Assembly: GCA_000469685.2 (NCBI GenBank)
Contig: LS997563.1
Location: 32,359,968-32,423,967 of the forward strand
Reading direction: 5' to 3'
DNA length: 64,000 nucleotides
Origin: Haemonchus contortus
Lineage: Eukaryota; Nematoda; Chromadorea; Rhabditida; Trichostrongylidae
Shown one piece after another: positions 11,346-22,100 of the stretch (position 1 is its first letter; every line of letters starts with the position of its first letter). The notes below the pieces were generated by a model that worked only from the letters and a program-made list of their open reading frames with translations, was not told the DNA's origin and did not search any database. The translations under genes were made by a program, and so were the position numbers.

Positions 11346-12565
11346 CTGTTCTAACTTCGTTCATTTTCTGTTTTGTGTAGTGTCGTAATCTTGATAAGAA
11401 TCTCGTTTGATATTTCTTTAATCAAATTTTCTATCATCTTATACGAGAATAGCACTCTATATGGGGTCGTTGTCATATTTGTTTGATATTTGTTTTTATC
11501 TGACAACCAAATGTGATGCGGGTGCGACATCTTTCATTTAAATCCTTCGAGTTTAATCGTAAATGAAAATTTAGATGATGACCGAAAAGGTGAAGCCCGC
11601 TTTGGTTTTTGAGAGTTGTTTTCACATCCCCTCCAGTCTATTGAATCCTTTTCACTTTGTGCGGGTTCCGAGCTCTAGTTGTTCCTGTCATTGGCCGTGC
11701 ATGTTCAGAGAGTATTCGTGTAACAATTGTTGTTTTTCTTTTCGTTGAAATTAATCACTGACGTTTATGCCTCATTTCGGAAAAAGAATGTCGTTGAGAA
11801 ACCAGTCCATTCTGATAATTCGGTTTTTAAAAGCTGTGATATGGAAACAAGCGTTGAAGTAGCCATGCCCTCTCTTCTTTTGCCTTGCTCTTGTGGAGGC
11901 TATGAAAAGCCCTCCGACAAGCTGCTTACCTCCTCTGAACCTTCCCGTGTTGTGCAAATGTTCAGATTCATGCTGTTTATACAATCATTGAGTATTTCAT
12001 AGTTATAAATGTACCCAGTGATGAATACATTCAGGAGTATTTATATAAATTTATTTCACGAATAAATAGTTTAATGAGAGCTTTTGCGTACTTCTCTGCA
12101 TAGAATTTCAAAAAAATAAAATAATGCAAAAATGGCGAAATGGCAATCTGATTCCAATGGAGTAGACGGAAGAGGCTTGGGAAAAGGTTTACAGCTGGCG
12201 AACAGATAGCGTAGGTATCTCTGACTCTTGGTAGGGGAGCCAGTTCTGCGCAATGGCACAGAACTGATGCCTGAATACCTTCCCGTGCCACTTATGTCGT
12301 CGTCATCTCGAACAACTTTTTTTGTACAGTTTTTGAAGCATTTCATCGGGAAGCTCGATTTTCGCGCAACAGGCCCCCTTAGTCACGTCTGCTAGCGATC
12401 AAGGACGCTGTGATGAGGCAAATCTGGCACAGAGCGCTTTGTCAGACAGGACGGTCAGTATCTATTCGCCAACTATGAATGCAACTTAATAACAAACTCC
12501 GTAAGTAATAGTACATTGAGGGAATCATGTATGAAAGACACTTCAACTGAGTGTGAGGTAGACAT
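11346..12565. other. Downstream flank of SUZ gene; no gene recognised
   Basis: This separates the + strand SUZ-domain gene from the foldback element and the convergent hum-6 gene. The only clear signal is a minus-strand AATAAA at 12055-12050. It is the first such hexamer I find downstream of the hum-6 stop codon. Short frames on both strands near 12.0-12.35 kb show no recognised domain. Confidence 0.5.
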
Positions 12566-12574
12566 GGCATTGAT

Positions 12575-14077
12575 AGAAGAACTTAAACAACATAATCAGA
12601 CAAACCCTACGTGTGAGCGGTTGCGTTGCGGTTTCGCGCTACAGCACGTTATTTTGATTTGTGTTGGCACTGCGAGAAGGCCTTGATGACAGCATACTCC
12701 CTCTTTCATAACTCTGCTTATTGGCGGATGCGTAGTGCGGTCGAGAACATTATTTTAAGGTGATTACTAGTTGTAGGAAGTAATTTCCCCTATCATTGAG
12801 CTGCTAAGCTATAGTTTGGTAAGGTATGCCTCTTTTCCTGCATGTTTCCTCTTTCATGCTTCTTCCAAGACCAATGATGGGTAGTTACCTTCACCTGGTG
12901 AATGGCTAGCGAACACTGCTATGTGTTTCTTTTTCTATTGCATGCTTCTTGGTTTGTGTTTCTTCTGGGGACAACTGCAGAGTAATAACCTTCACTGATA
13001 GAGTGTTGAACCCTCATTTAGGAGTATGTCAACTTCTGTACAATTGAAGAGCAATCTTGATTAGGTGTGAAAACTACATTTTCATTGTGCTGTCTGCGTA
13101 TCTTTATCAAGCGGGTGAAAGTTAAGAAACTGAAGAAAATGGCAACAGTAAGAAGGTAAAGGATCATGAGAAAAAATATGAAATGAAAAAGTTTCAATTG
13201 TGTTGATCAGAAATTCTGTTTTTGTACACAGGTAAAAGGTGAAATGCGAAAGCAAACGGAATATTTTACAAAATCAACACTCTTGGCAGTGATAATGGGA
13301 AGTTTTCTGCTGAGAAACCTAACTTTTTTACCGAAGCTTTGGTTTTTCACTGCTGTTATTCTCTTCATTCAATAATTCTGACTTGCTGCATATCGATATG
13401 CGAGCAGCGCAGTGATCATGAAGTTTCCACACCTAAGTAAGATCGCCTCGCGCCTTCCTGCCTTGCCTTTGTTTCATTCTCCATCTAATCAGCTTCCCTG
13501 TTTTCTGCACAGTCGCTGACGATTACACACAACGTGTTATTGAGACCCCTCCATGGCTTAAATGTCGTCATCTATAGCTTCTTTCGATTGGGTGAGCTGT
13601 GTCAGTCAATCGTACAGACGTTGGCATACCTCCAAATCAGGTTTCAACACTCACTCACTCAATTAAGGTCATCACTCGGCAGTTATCTCAGAAGAAACAC
13701 AAACCCAGAGGCCTGCAATAGAAATAGAAACATATAACAGTGTTCACTTGCCATTCCCTAGGGTAGGGTAACTACCCATCAACGGTTCTAGAAGAAGCAC
13801 GAGGAAACATGCAGGAAAAGAGGCATACATTACCAAACTGTAGTTTAGCAGCTCATTGATAGTGGAAATTACTTCCTACAACTAGTACTCACCTTGAAAT
13901 AATGTTCTCAAACGCACTACGCATTTGCCAATAAGCACAGTTATGAAAGAGGAAGTATTCTGTCATCAAGGCCTTCGCGCAGTGCCAAGACACCCCAAAA
14001 TAACGTGCTGTAGCGCTGAACCGCGACGCAACCGCTCGCACGTAGGGTTTGTCTGATTATGTTGTTTAAGTTCTTCT
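12575..14077. mobile_element. Foldback element with ~470-nt TIRs and 9-nt target duplication (Mutator-like)
   Basis: The arm starting AGAAGAACTTAAACAACATA at 12575 recurs inverted, ending at 14077. The arms stay alignable by eye to about 13046 and 13606, with scattered mismatches and small indels. Both outer borders abut the same 9-nt word, GGCATTGAT, at 12566-12574 and 14078-14086. Long inverted ends with a 9-nt duplication are typical of Mutator-like and foldback elements. The roughly 560-nt spacer has no transposase-like frame, so the element is non-autonomous. It lies between the convergent genes, 12 nt after the hum-6 stop codon. Assignment to Mutator rests on duplication length and arm structure only. 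Confidence 0.85.
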
Positions 14078-14098
14078 GGCATTGATTAGCTGTATGTA

Positions 14099-17000
14099 TT
14101 AGATGATCGACTCGTTCCTTCGAGAATTTGAACGATTATTTTGACCAGAGATAAGAACCGATATATACGAAGTGATCAAGTCGTCCATCTTGTAACCCTG
14201 GAATGGAAAATTCATTTTCTGGCATTGCATGCCGCACAGAATGTGGTTATTTACCATAGTAGTATCGAGGAGTAGTTTCTTCCCCTCATTGCCCCTTATT
14301 CCATTTCCAACAGTCATGTTGAAGTAGGTATTGCCGCTTGTCCAATTGCAAATGACGTTGAACGGATACTGGAACGAGATTTGGTACACTGTAACACCTT
14401 AGAGGTCTCCCAAGGTTATCGGAAGGCTTTTTCACGTTTCCACACCGGGTGCTCTTCCTGGACCTGTGCGCCGTAAACTATCTCACAATTTTCTTTTCAC
14501 TGGGCGGCAACCTCATAAACGGCGGAACCGGTAGAAGGACGAGATCAGTAGAAGTAGAAAATGTGATTTATAAATAAGAAACCAAAGAGACAATATGTGA
14601 TTCTAAATGAGTGGTGGGGGGGAGGGGGAGGGTCCTAATGCCACTATCCTACATTTGAGCTGCCTAAGGGGAGGTTTCAGCCTCTATGGCCACTGGATTA
14701 TTTGCTTTACAATTCATGAAAAATGTATGGTCATAAATAGGGGGTGTGGAACAGAAGGGACGAAATGGTCGCGCGCGGCGAAAGGCACGTCGCGCGCGAA
14801 GGAATGTAGCAGAAGGCAGCAGCAATTAAGAACTACAGAAACAAAAGAACTAATACTAGAATCATGCCGTAAGTAATAATCGCTATCGATTGAGCTGTAT
14901 GCGGAACGCTAGAACTGTTATAACGAGGCAAATGGTCCGCGACAGCCGCGTGCGGCGGATCGATTACGCAAAACCGTTCCTACTGCCCGTTTCCCTGAAT
15001 AGTGCACAGCGTTCATGGGCCGCTGCCTACCCGGTCGTTCTTTGAAGGCAATCATAAAAGCACTTTCCCGACGAAAGACTCAGTGACCAAATCGATCACA
15101 TGCCATCTGAAGGCTGTGTAACTGGTACTGTTCAACAATTGATTTTCCTTGAGCGATTAATTTTTTGTGGGTAACATGGATGAAGCCGAAGCTACTGGCG
15201 AACTATCTACCAAGCTATCGAATCTCCAAGCAGTCTACGGGGTAAGTTGTTCGAGAAAAAGCAAATGCTTATGAGGTACCTGTGTGATTAACGTTTTTGA
15301 CTCGCTGTTGTAGAGATGTACTCCTTTCGGATTGATGGCTATCAATAACTTATCCGGCAGACTAAGATCGGAGTATTGTGAAACCTGTAAATAAACGCAT
15401 GAAGTTCATAGCTAGTCCACACAAATTTGTGAACAAGTGCCAGAAAATTTGGCGCTTGTGGAACGATCACAGATTTTTGGCCATGGAGGACTGAATCAGA
15501 ACCTGTGGAAGGACTCCTGCTGAGATACCCCCTTAAGAAGAATTCTGGGAATGATTAGGTAATCAATACTATGTATATGTACTTGAAGTCCGTTTTTCTC
15601 TCGATGCTTTGATCACACTCGTTGATAATAAGAAACGCGGCTGTAGAAAAGGTCTTTATGGAACGGCATCGGGGTTTCGACAAGGATTCAGGAGGCCGCG
15701 ACCGTCTAACTGGGGACTGCATCAATTACCAACAATTCCGGGAACCGTCGTTCGCCTCCCTAGGGTCTATGTACTCAATGCAGTACACCTTGCTGATAGC
15801 GATCCATCTAAGTCCCTTCAACTGCCTTTTATGGTGAGAGCTCTAATAAGGGTAGGCATTACTGATATCAACATGAGTCCCACAAAGATTGGCTAGGGAG
15901 GGCAGGTTGATTAATCTCACATTTCACTCTCACACAGGTGTTTCTCCCACGCTCTAATACAGGTTTTGAAAATACTACACTCTCAACCACTGTAGGGCAT
16001 CGGCTGAATAAATGTGTGAGCAGCCGAAGCCATGCTAATCCAATCCCTGTGAAGTCTCAACAAGTTCAAAAAACCAGCAATGCAAGAGGTCAGGAAAATT
16101 TGATTTGCGTCGGTAGCCATTGGTGAACTTACTGGGAAAAACGCTGATCCAAATGAATCCTTCTTTGACATGAGAGTTAGGAACTCGATCTTTGCTTGAT
16201 CTGATGACATGTGCTCAACTTTGACGTAGGCAGATGATATTGCCTGAAAGTAACGACCGTATATCCGGAGCAAACCATCAATCATTTTTCCTTTTAGAGT
16301 AATTAGCGTTATTCACGAAATTTCCAATGTCACGAATGCGTCTGATCGATACCCGCACCCGCCAAATAAGCCCTCCTGTCCTTCGGGGCCGGTTAGTCGA
16401 CACCAGACTTGCATGGAAAGGTAAAACACTGACTCATCGACTAGTCACAACAAGCTGTTGTATATGCCACATGAACATTCAGAGTGCTACTAAATTTCGA
16501 ATATAAGTCGAATTCAGGGGAACATCCTAAAACGGGTCGATCAATGCCGAACACTTCATCTTTTTACTCTATCATCAATGTAATCACAACGTGCAACGAA
16601 TGGTAACTTGTGGACTCTCGTAGACAAATTCAATGATTAGGTATGTCGTTAAGTTCATTTCCAACTTCTATTTACTTTTCATCCACCACTGCGCAGCTCA
16701 AACCATTCATTGGAATGAACACAGCCGCTTTTCAAGAGAAAAAGCTTGAATCTCTTCTTTAAAAAGCTCTTGTGTGATCTGGTCAAACTAATTTCTGAGG
16801 AGAGCGCGACCCATCGCGTTTTTCTAGGAAAGCGACTTCGTCTGCTGAATAGTGTAGATATACTCCTGTATAAAAGAAAATACCTTTTTCCACTCGCCCA
16901 ATGAAGTAGATTTTATCAAATCCGTTGGCACCAACTCGCTCAGTAGTTGAGGAATTTGTGCTAGTGGAGCGTTCTGGAACGAAAGCGCTTTTACGAAATC

Positions 17001-19113
17001 TAGAAATCTACTGGGTTTGATATAATGAATAGCTAAAGGAACCTTTGAGTCTTTGGTAATGGCTCGAAGGATAATGGCACCAATCTCGATAGCTTCCTGC
17101 TTGGATACCTTATGATAGCCAAGTAGGTACTTCGGGCATTCCTTAAAAGGGAATATATTTAATGATTCATGGTTGTTGCATTTATATGCAGTGGGAAAAG
17201 CTGTCAATTTGGATCGAGATTCTATCGAAACTACATTTAAGAAATCCAGAGAAGTCAAAATGCCGGACCTGCTGGTAGTGGAATATCAAATCAGCATTCC
17301 GATCATCCCCAGGTTTGACATTCATCCATAATTTTCGCATGAAGAAAACTTGGTAGTTGACTGGGATTATTGAGTTCTCCTGGAAAAGAAGGGTTTGATC
17401 TGGTGATTTGGAAATCCCATCCGAATTATGCTTCACCTTCAGAGCATGATTATTCTGGACCCAATCAGATAGCTGGCGAACAAAGTCGAAGAAGAATTCG
17501 CCTTCCGGCACCGCCAAAACTGAAAACTCGAGGAGTTTATTTCATTCACTTCTCAAGAAAGTTCATTTTTTTGGGTTTCTTGGGTATTCAATCGATGGCA
17601 GATTCGATGAGACCTACCTTTTTCCTTGATTTTGACAAAGAGCGAGAAACCATCGGGCTTTTTCAGGCCTAACCGCTGAGCTATTCGTCGGCAGAAATCT
17701 CGGGCCCTCGTCGACGACTCCACTTCGATCGCTTCATCAGACTGATCCGGGAAGTAAACCTAGGAAAAATTTCTATTGTAAATGCAGAATAAAAGTTTGA
17801 ACATATTCAGCTCTAAGGATTTATTCAAAATGTCAAGTCTTCGGGCGTTGATCAATTCCGTCTTGGGTATGTGCCCCGCATTCGACTTTGATCCAGAGCC
17901 GTAGTGGCTTGTTGAGTACGTACGTATGTGGCCCATACAGTGACTTGTGGTGGCTAGCCGATGTAGAAGTCAGTGATTTGTTTTCCCAGACGGTCTGCTA
18001 TCAATCAACCGACCCCGGAGGGTAATTAACTCCCAAAGACTTTATCCTTTCACCCTCTGAGCATTTATTCCATTCTTTCAGGAAAGAAAGATTTCTGAAG
18101 GCTGTGGCCTTATGGTTGGATATGATTACGGCCATAACATGAGGTATTGGAAATTCGCTCAAAAAAGTGTTTATTGAGAGGACACTGAAGAGATTCAGCA
18201 AAATCTTCTTCTCACTCTCAAACTCCCATCATAGTAGGTGACACCCATCCCTTCCAGTTTTTATTCTGTCTTCTGAGATACACTGAAGAACTTTGACGTG
18301 TACTTCATCCCCATCCATGTCGAACTCACCTCTCCAACCTCTCCCAGACCTTAAAATGCGAGTCATCACACCTTTTTCGGGATTTGGTCTGGGAGCAGAG
18401 AAGTACACCCATTTATTGAAGTCTGCAGTTTAATGACTTCCATTCTTCTCCTGCCGGCTAGAGGCGACCTTTCATAGAAACACCATAATCGAAAGGGGGA
18501 ATGAAGGAGGGGGGGAGGGATGGGAGCTAAATGTGTAGGATGAAGTTGATACAATATCATTAGCAATATTGTTATCGATTTTGCTGTTGGTACTTTTTTC
18601 GTTTTGTTATCAGTGAACATCATATAAGTTTATTTGATATTGATCGTGCGAGTTATGCCTGAAACCACTGAGCTGTAAAGAAGCGAACCTTCGTGCCAAC
18701 CATAATCTGTTATATTTCCAAAACAACCTATTCTGACTTTTAGTTTAGTCGGCATTTCACAACGAACATTTGCGTCCGCGGGCAAGAAACTAATCAGATT
18801 CCACACTACGTTATTGTTAGTAAAAATGCGGACTGAGGAGGGGAAAGATGGGAGGGGGGCCAGGGGGAGACGGTGTGAAGATGAATTCACAATGGTGCCC
18901 CCCTCCCCCCACCACCACCTCGGTCCCACAACACGTACGATAAATTATCCACATTACGATAGGACAGTTCGGCTGAACTCTCCATGATTGGCTTCGCCCC
19001 AATGTATGGAGAAAGAAAACATCATCTTCGTTACCTTATGGAAGATCTGCGTTGTTTTGTGCTGGATCGCTTCCACTTCTACCAAATGAGGTGGACATTT
19101 CCGGGAATATCCT
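14099..19113 (-). CDS. hum-6: hum-6 exons 42-51: second FERM domain and C-terminus
   Basis: Exons: 19113-19035, 17759-17618, 17519-17437, 17379-17269, 17141-17043, 16973-16884, 16243-16133, 15384-15280, 14368-14255, 14197-14099. Lobe 1 holds [20 protein letters not shown] and [15 protein letters not shown]. Lobe 2 holds [32 protein letters not shown] and [15 protein letters not shown]. Lobe 3 holds [35 protein letters not shown] and [12 protein letters not shown]. The near-invariant Trp-Pro before FGSAFF is absent (KKDS instead of RWPT-like). Introns 44/45, 46/47 and 50/51 are 57, 69 and 57 nt, all multiples of three without stops; they were placed by comparison with the family. Confidence 0.9.
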
Positions 19114-22100
19114 CTGAAAATGATCGAAGCTACAACATCGCTTCCAGTTCCACCACCTTAGAAACATCTAAGCAAGCTCACTTGTTCATCTTCATGACCC
19201 TGAGGAGGCAATCGTGGGCGACGGGATAAGGACGTGACTTCAAGAACTGCACCACCTAAAATGAATACTTTTGAAGATTGGACGATTTACTTGGCATCAG
19301 AAGACAGTACAGGGATACCCACTTCTTTCAGGAGACTTGTACTGGGAGCAAATAGCCCCGTTGCAAGCCAAACCAGTTCCCATCCTCTCTCTTCTGATAG
19401 CATAGAGGGGTTCATGGTAAGTTGACGTAGAAGTTGACAATACAGTTCATCGCGGAGGATTTCCTGAAATATGTTCGAGACATATGCTCGCAGTTCACCA
19501 GCAAAGTCTTCCGGGGAACTTTTAAGACTTGGCAGTCCTTGGTGAAGACTCACATGTGCGATTGCCGGTTTGAAGATGCTGTCGGTGAGGTCCGTGCCCA
19601 GTCGACTTCGCCTTGACGGTTGATCTCCCATATACTTTAGCAAACACATAAACATGGTGATCGCATCACGACACTGTTCTTCTCTGAATTTCCAAAACTC
19701 GATTGGAAGCTCAAGTGAGTGGAATGTCCCAGAAGTAGGCTCACCTTCCCTCCAGCTTCTTCAACAACGGTACATCCAAAGGTTCCCGATTGAATCGCCA
19801 CCGCGGTAGAGGTGCGACATCGCGACGTCGCAGTGTCATGAGGGATCTCTGAGCGACTGATGGACGATTTGGGGCCCTGATAAAGCATAGTAAATCTTTG
19901 AAACGTCTCATAATGGAGATGGTTCAGCAAAATGGCAGCAGACCTGAAATTGTCAATTGCAAACTGTTCCAACGTATGCGGCCGTCCGTTGTTCTGAATA
20001 ACAACAACTTGATTGTTGTTGATAATATCCAAAGATAGCTGCTCACTTTTCATGAATAACTGCTGAAAAATACCGGAAATTAAGTCAGGAAGTAATCATC
20101 GCAAATGAATCGGCATTGATTTGATCTTTGCCGACACCTTATTCCTTGCATCCTAGCTAGATTTCATGAGCCAGCTTGAACGTGGTCTAACCATGATCAG
20201 GAACCCCATCGTTATGAAAGAAATCCCTGGCAGTTCGAGAAACTCCTCCAGTGCATGTGACATTGGGTGTGGTTCAAGATCTTACTTCATGTGGCCACCC
20301 GTCCATTTCATTTGTTTCACAAAGTTTGAGCAACCTTAAACTGCTAATCAAAAAAGCGCCCCCATCCCGTCCCCACTCTACATCCATTCAAAGTCGTAGT
20401 GTCCATTGAATGTGTATAAGGCTTACACAATGGTGTGCTGCTTCCAATACAGTATCCATCTGGGATTTGATCGCTGGACCAAGCGTGTGATAGTGCGCCT
20501 TTGGTTTTATGTTTTATCCGTTTAACTTTTAATCACCTATCAGAAAAACAGAGTTCATGCATCGTGAGAACATTCATTTTGTACTAGCGCTTTCGATTTC
20601 CCTCAGCAAACAAAGACGTATGCACTGCTCGTTACCCTAACAGTAAAGGTACGAGATTGCTCTTATGATCTCTTTCACGGATGACTCTTTCCCATGAGAA
20701 AAAGTAGCCTTCCATCGTTTCATAAATACAGGTTCACCCCCTACAGTAGGAAGATTTCAAAATCGAAGTGCGGGAGAGCAGGAAATTTTGCACTTGGAGG
20801 GATCTGAGATGGAGATAGGAGAGAATGTGTCGCAAACATGTTTAAAAGCAAAATGCACTTTGCCTCGCAGAGGTCACTTTGCCTAGAAGAAAAACACAAA
20901 GTCGAAATCTTCGCGATTTAGGATCCACTATAAGGGCATATGGAAGGTAAATCGCACGATCCTTCAGCTCTGTTCAAAGATATTTGAAGACTACAAAGCC
21001 CCCAGGAAAGGACGCCCGCGCAAGAACATCAATCTCAGGGTTTCCGGGATTGCTCCATAGTATAACTAGAGCCCTCCCCCCCCCCCCCCCCCCCCCTCCC
21101 CTTTGAACACAACTTTGGTGAAAATACAAACAGCTGATGGCTGTAGAGTAAGTTATTATATCTTAGACTATTCTCTCATTTGATTGCTGCTCCTTGTGAC
21201 AAATATTCTTCTGGATTCCTGTTCTATCAGGGCAGTAATGAATGAGAGAGCAGCCCAGAATAAAACCACATATGCCAGGATCAAGTGGTTGGAAAACAAT
21301 TTTGAACACTTTTTTGCACAATGTAGTTAACTGTACGCGATCATACAGAACTTCCCTTCATGCAGTACTTTTTCGAAGTCTTATATCCCTCTAGTTACTT
21401 CGTTTTCAACGTTTCTTCGTTACCTCTGCACTGTTTTGGACTGTTAGTTTCATTGATCGATGTAAACCGGATACCCCAAAACTCTTGTGAACTGTAGCTT
21501 TAAAACATTTGATACCACCGTCCATTTTGGGCACCTCAACAATACATAGCTCAGGCATTCTGCTAATAACAGTGGCTCAGCTGATTCCTTCTTGAAACGG
21601 AAGTTATACGGCGAAATTTTAATCAGATGACTAACCAGAGTGTTCACATTCGGCTTGATGAGGGTTGGTAATACATAGACGTTCTCCGTTTGGATGTAAC
21701 CCTGCAGGCATGTGCGCGCACACTCGCCCTATAATGTTTAATATAGATATTTAGTGGCTCCAAATTTTGGCTTCCTTGAAAGCTGTAGAGATCTGATCTC
21801 TACCTTGACTAATTTTTCAGTAAGCAAATCCTTCCCAGTTGTCTGATTCATCAAGACTATAAGATCGCCAACTTCGAACTCTAGCAAATTGGTCGTATCT
21901 GCAAAAGCGCTACAATGAGTTTGGCCTGCACCTCTACAACTCGAACCTACTCACCGTCCCCTTTCTGGCGTTTGGTTGCAATGACATATCGGCTTCGTTG
22001 TTTGAGACCATCAATAAACGTCGACACCAGGTCTTTCACGTCTTCAGCGTTAGGTGATTGGAATGTGTACTCATCTCCAGTCACCGTTTGAACAACGCAA

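Noticed and set aside
12071..12346. Minus-strand open frame with RDDDD and Ser/Arg-rich sequence downstream of hum-6
   Set aside because: No splice partner, no start context and no recognised family; it could be a chance frame.
15700..15840. Minus-strand [16 protein letters not shown] as the missing FERM lobe 3 exon
   Set aside because: The exon at 15384-15280 fits phase and sequence far better ([19 protein letters not shown]).
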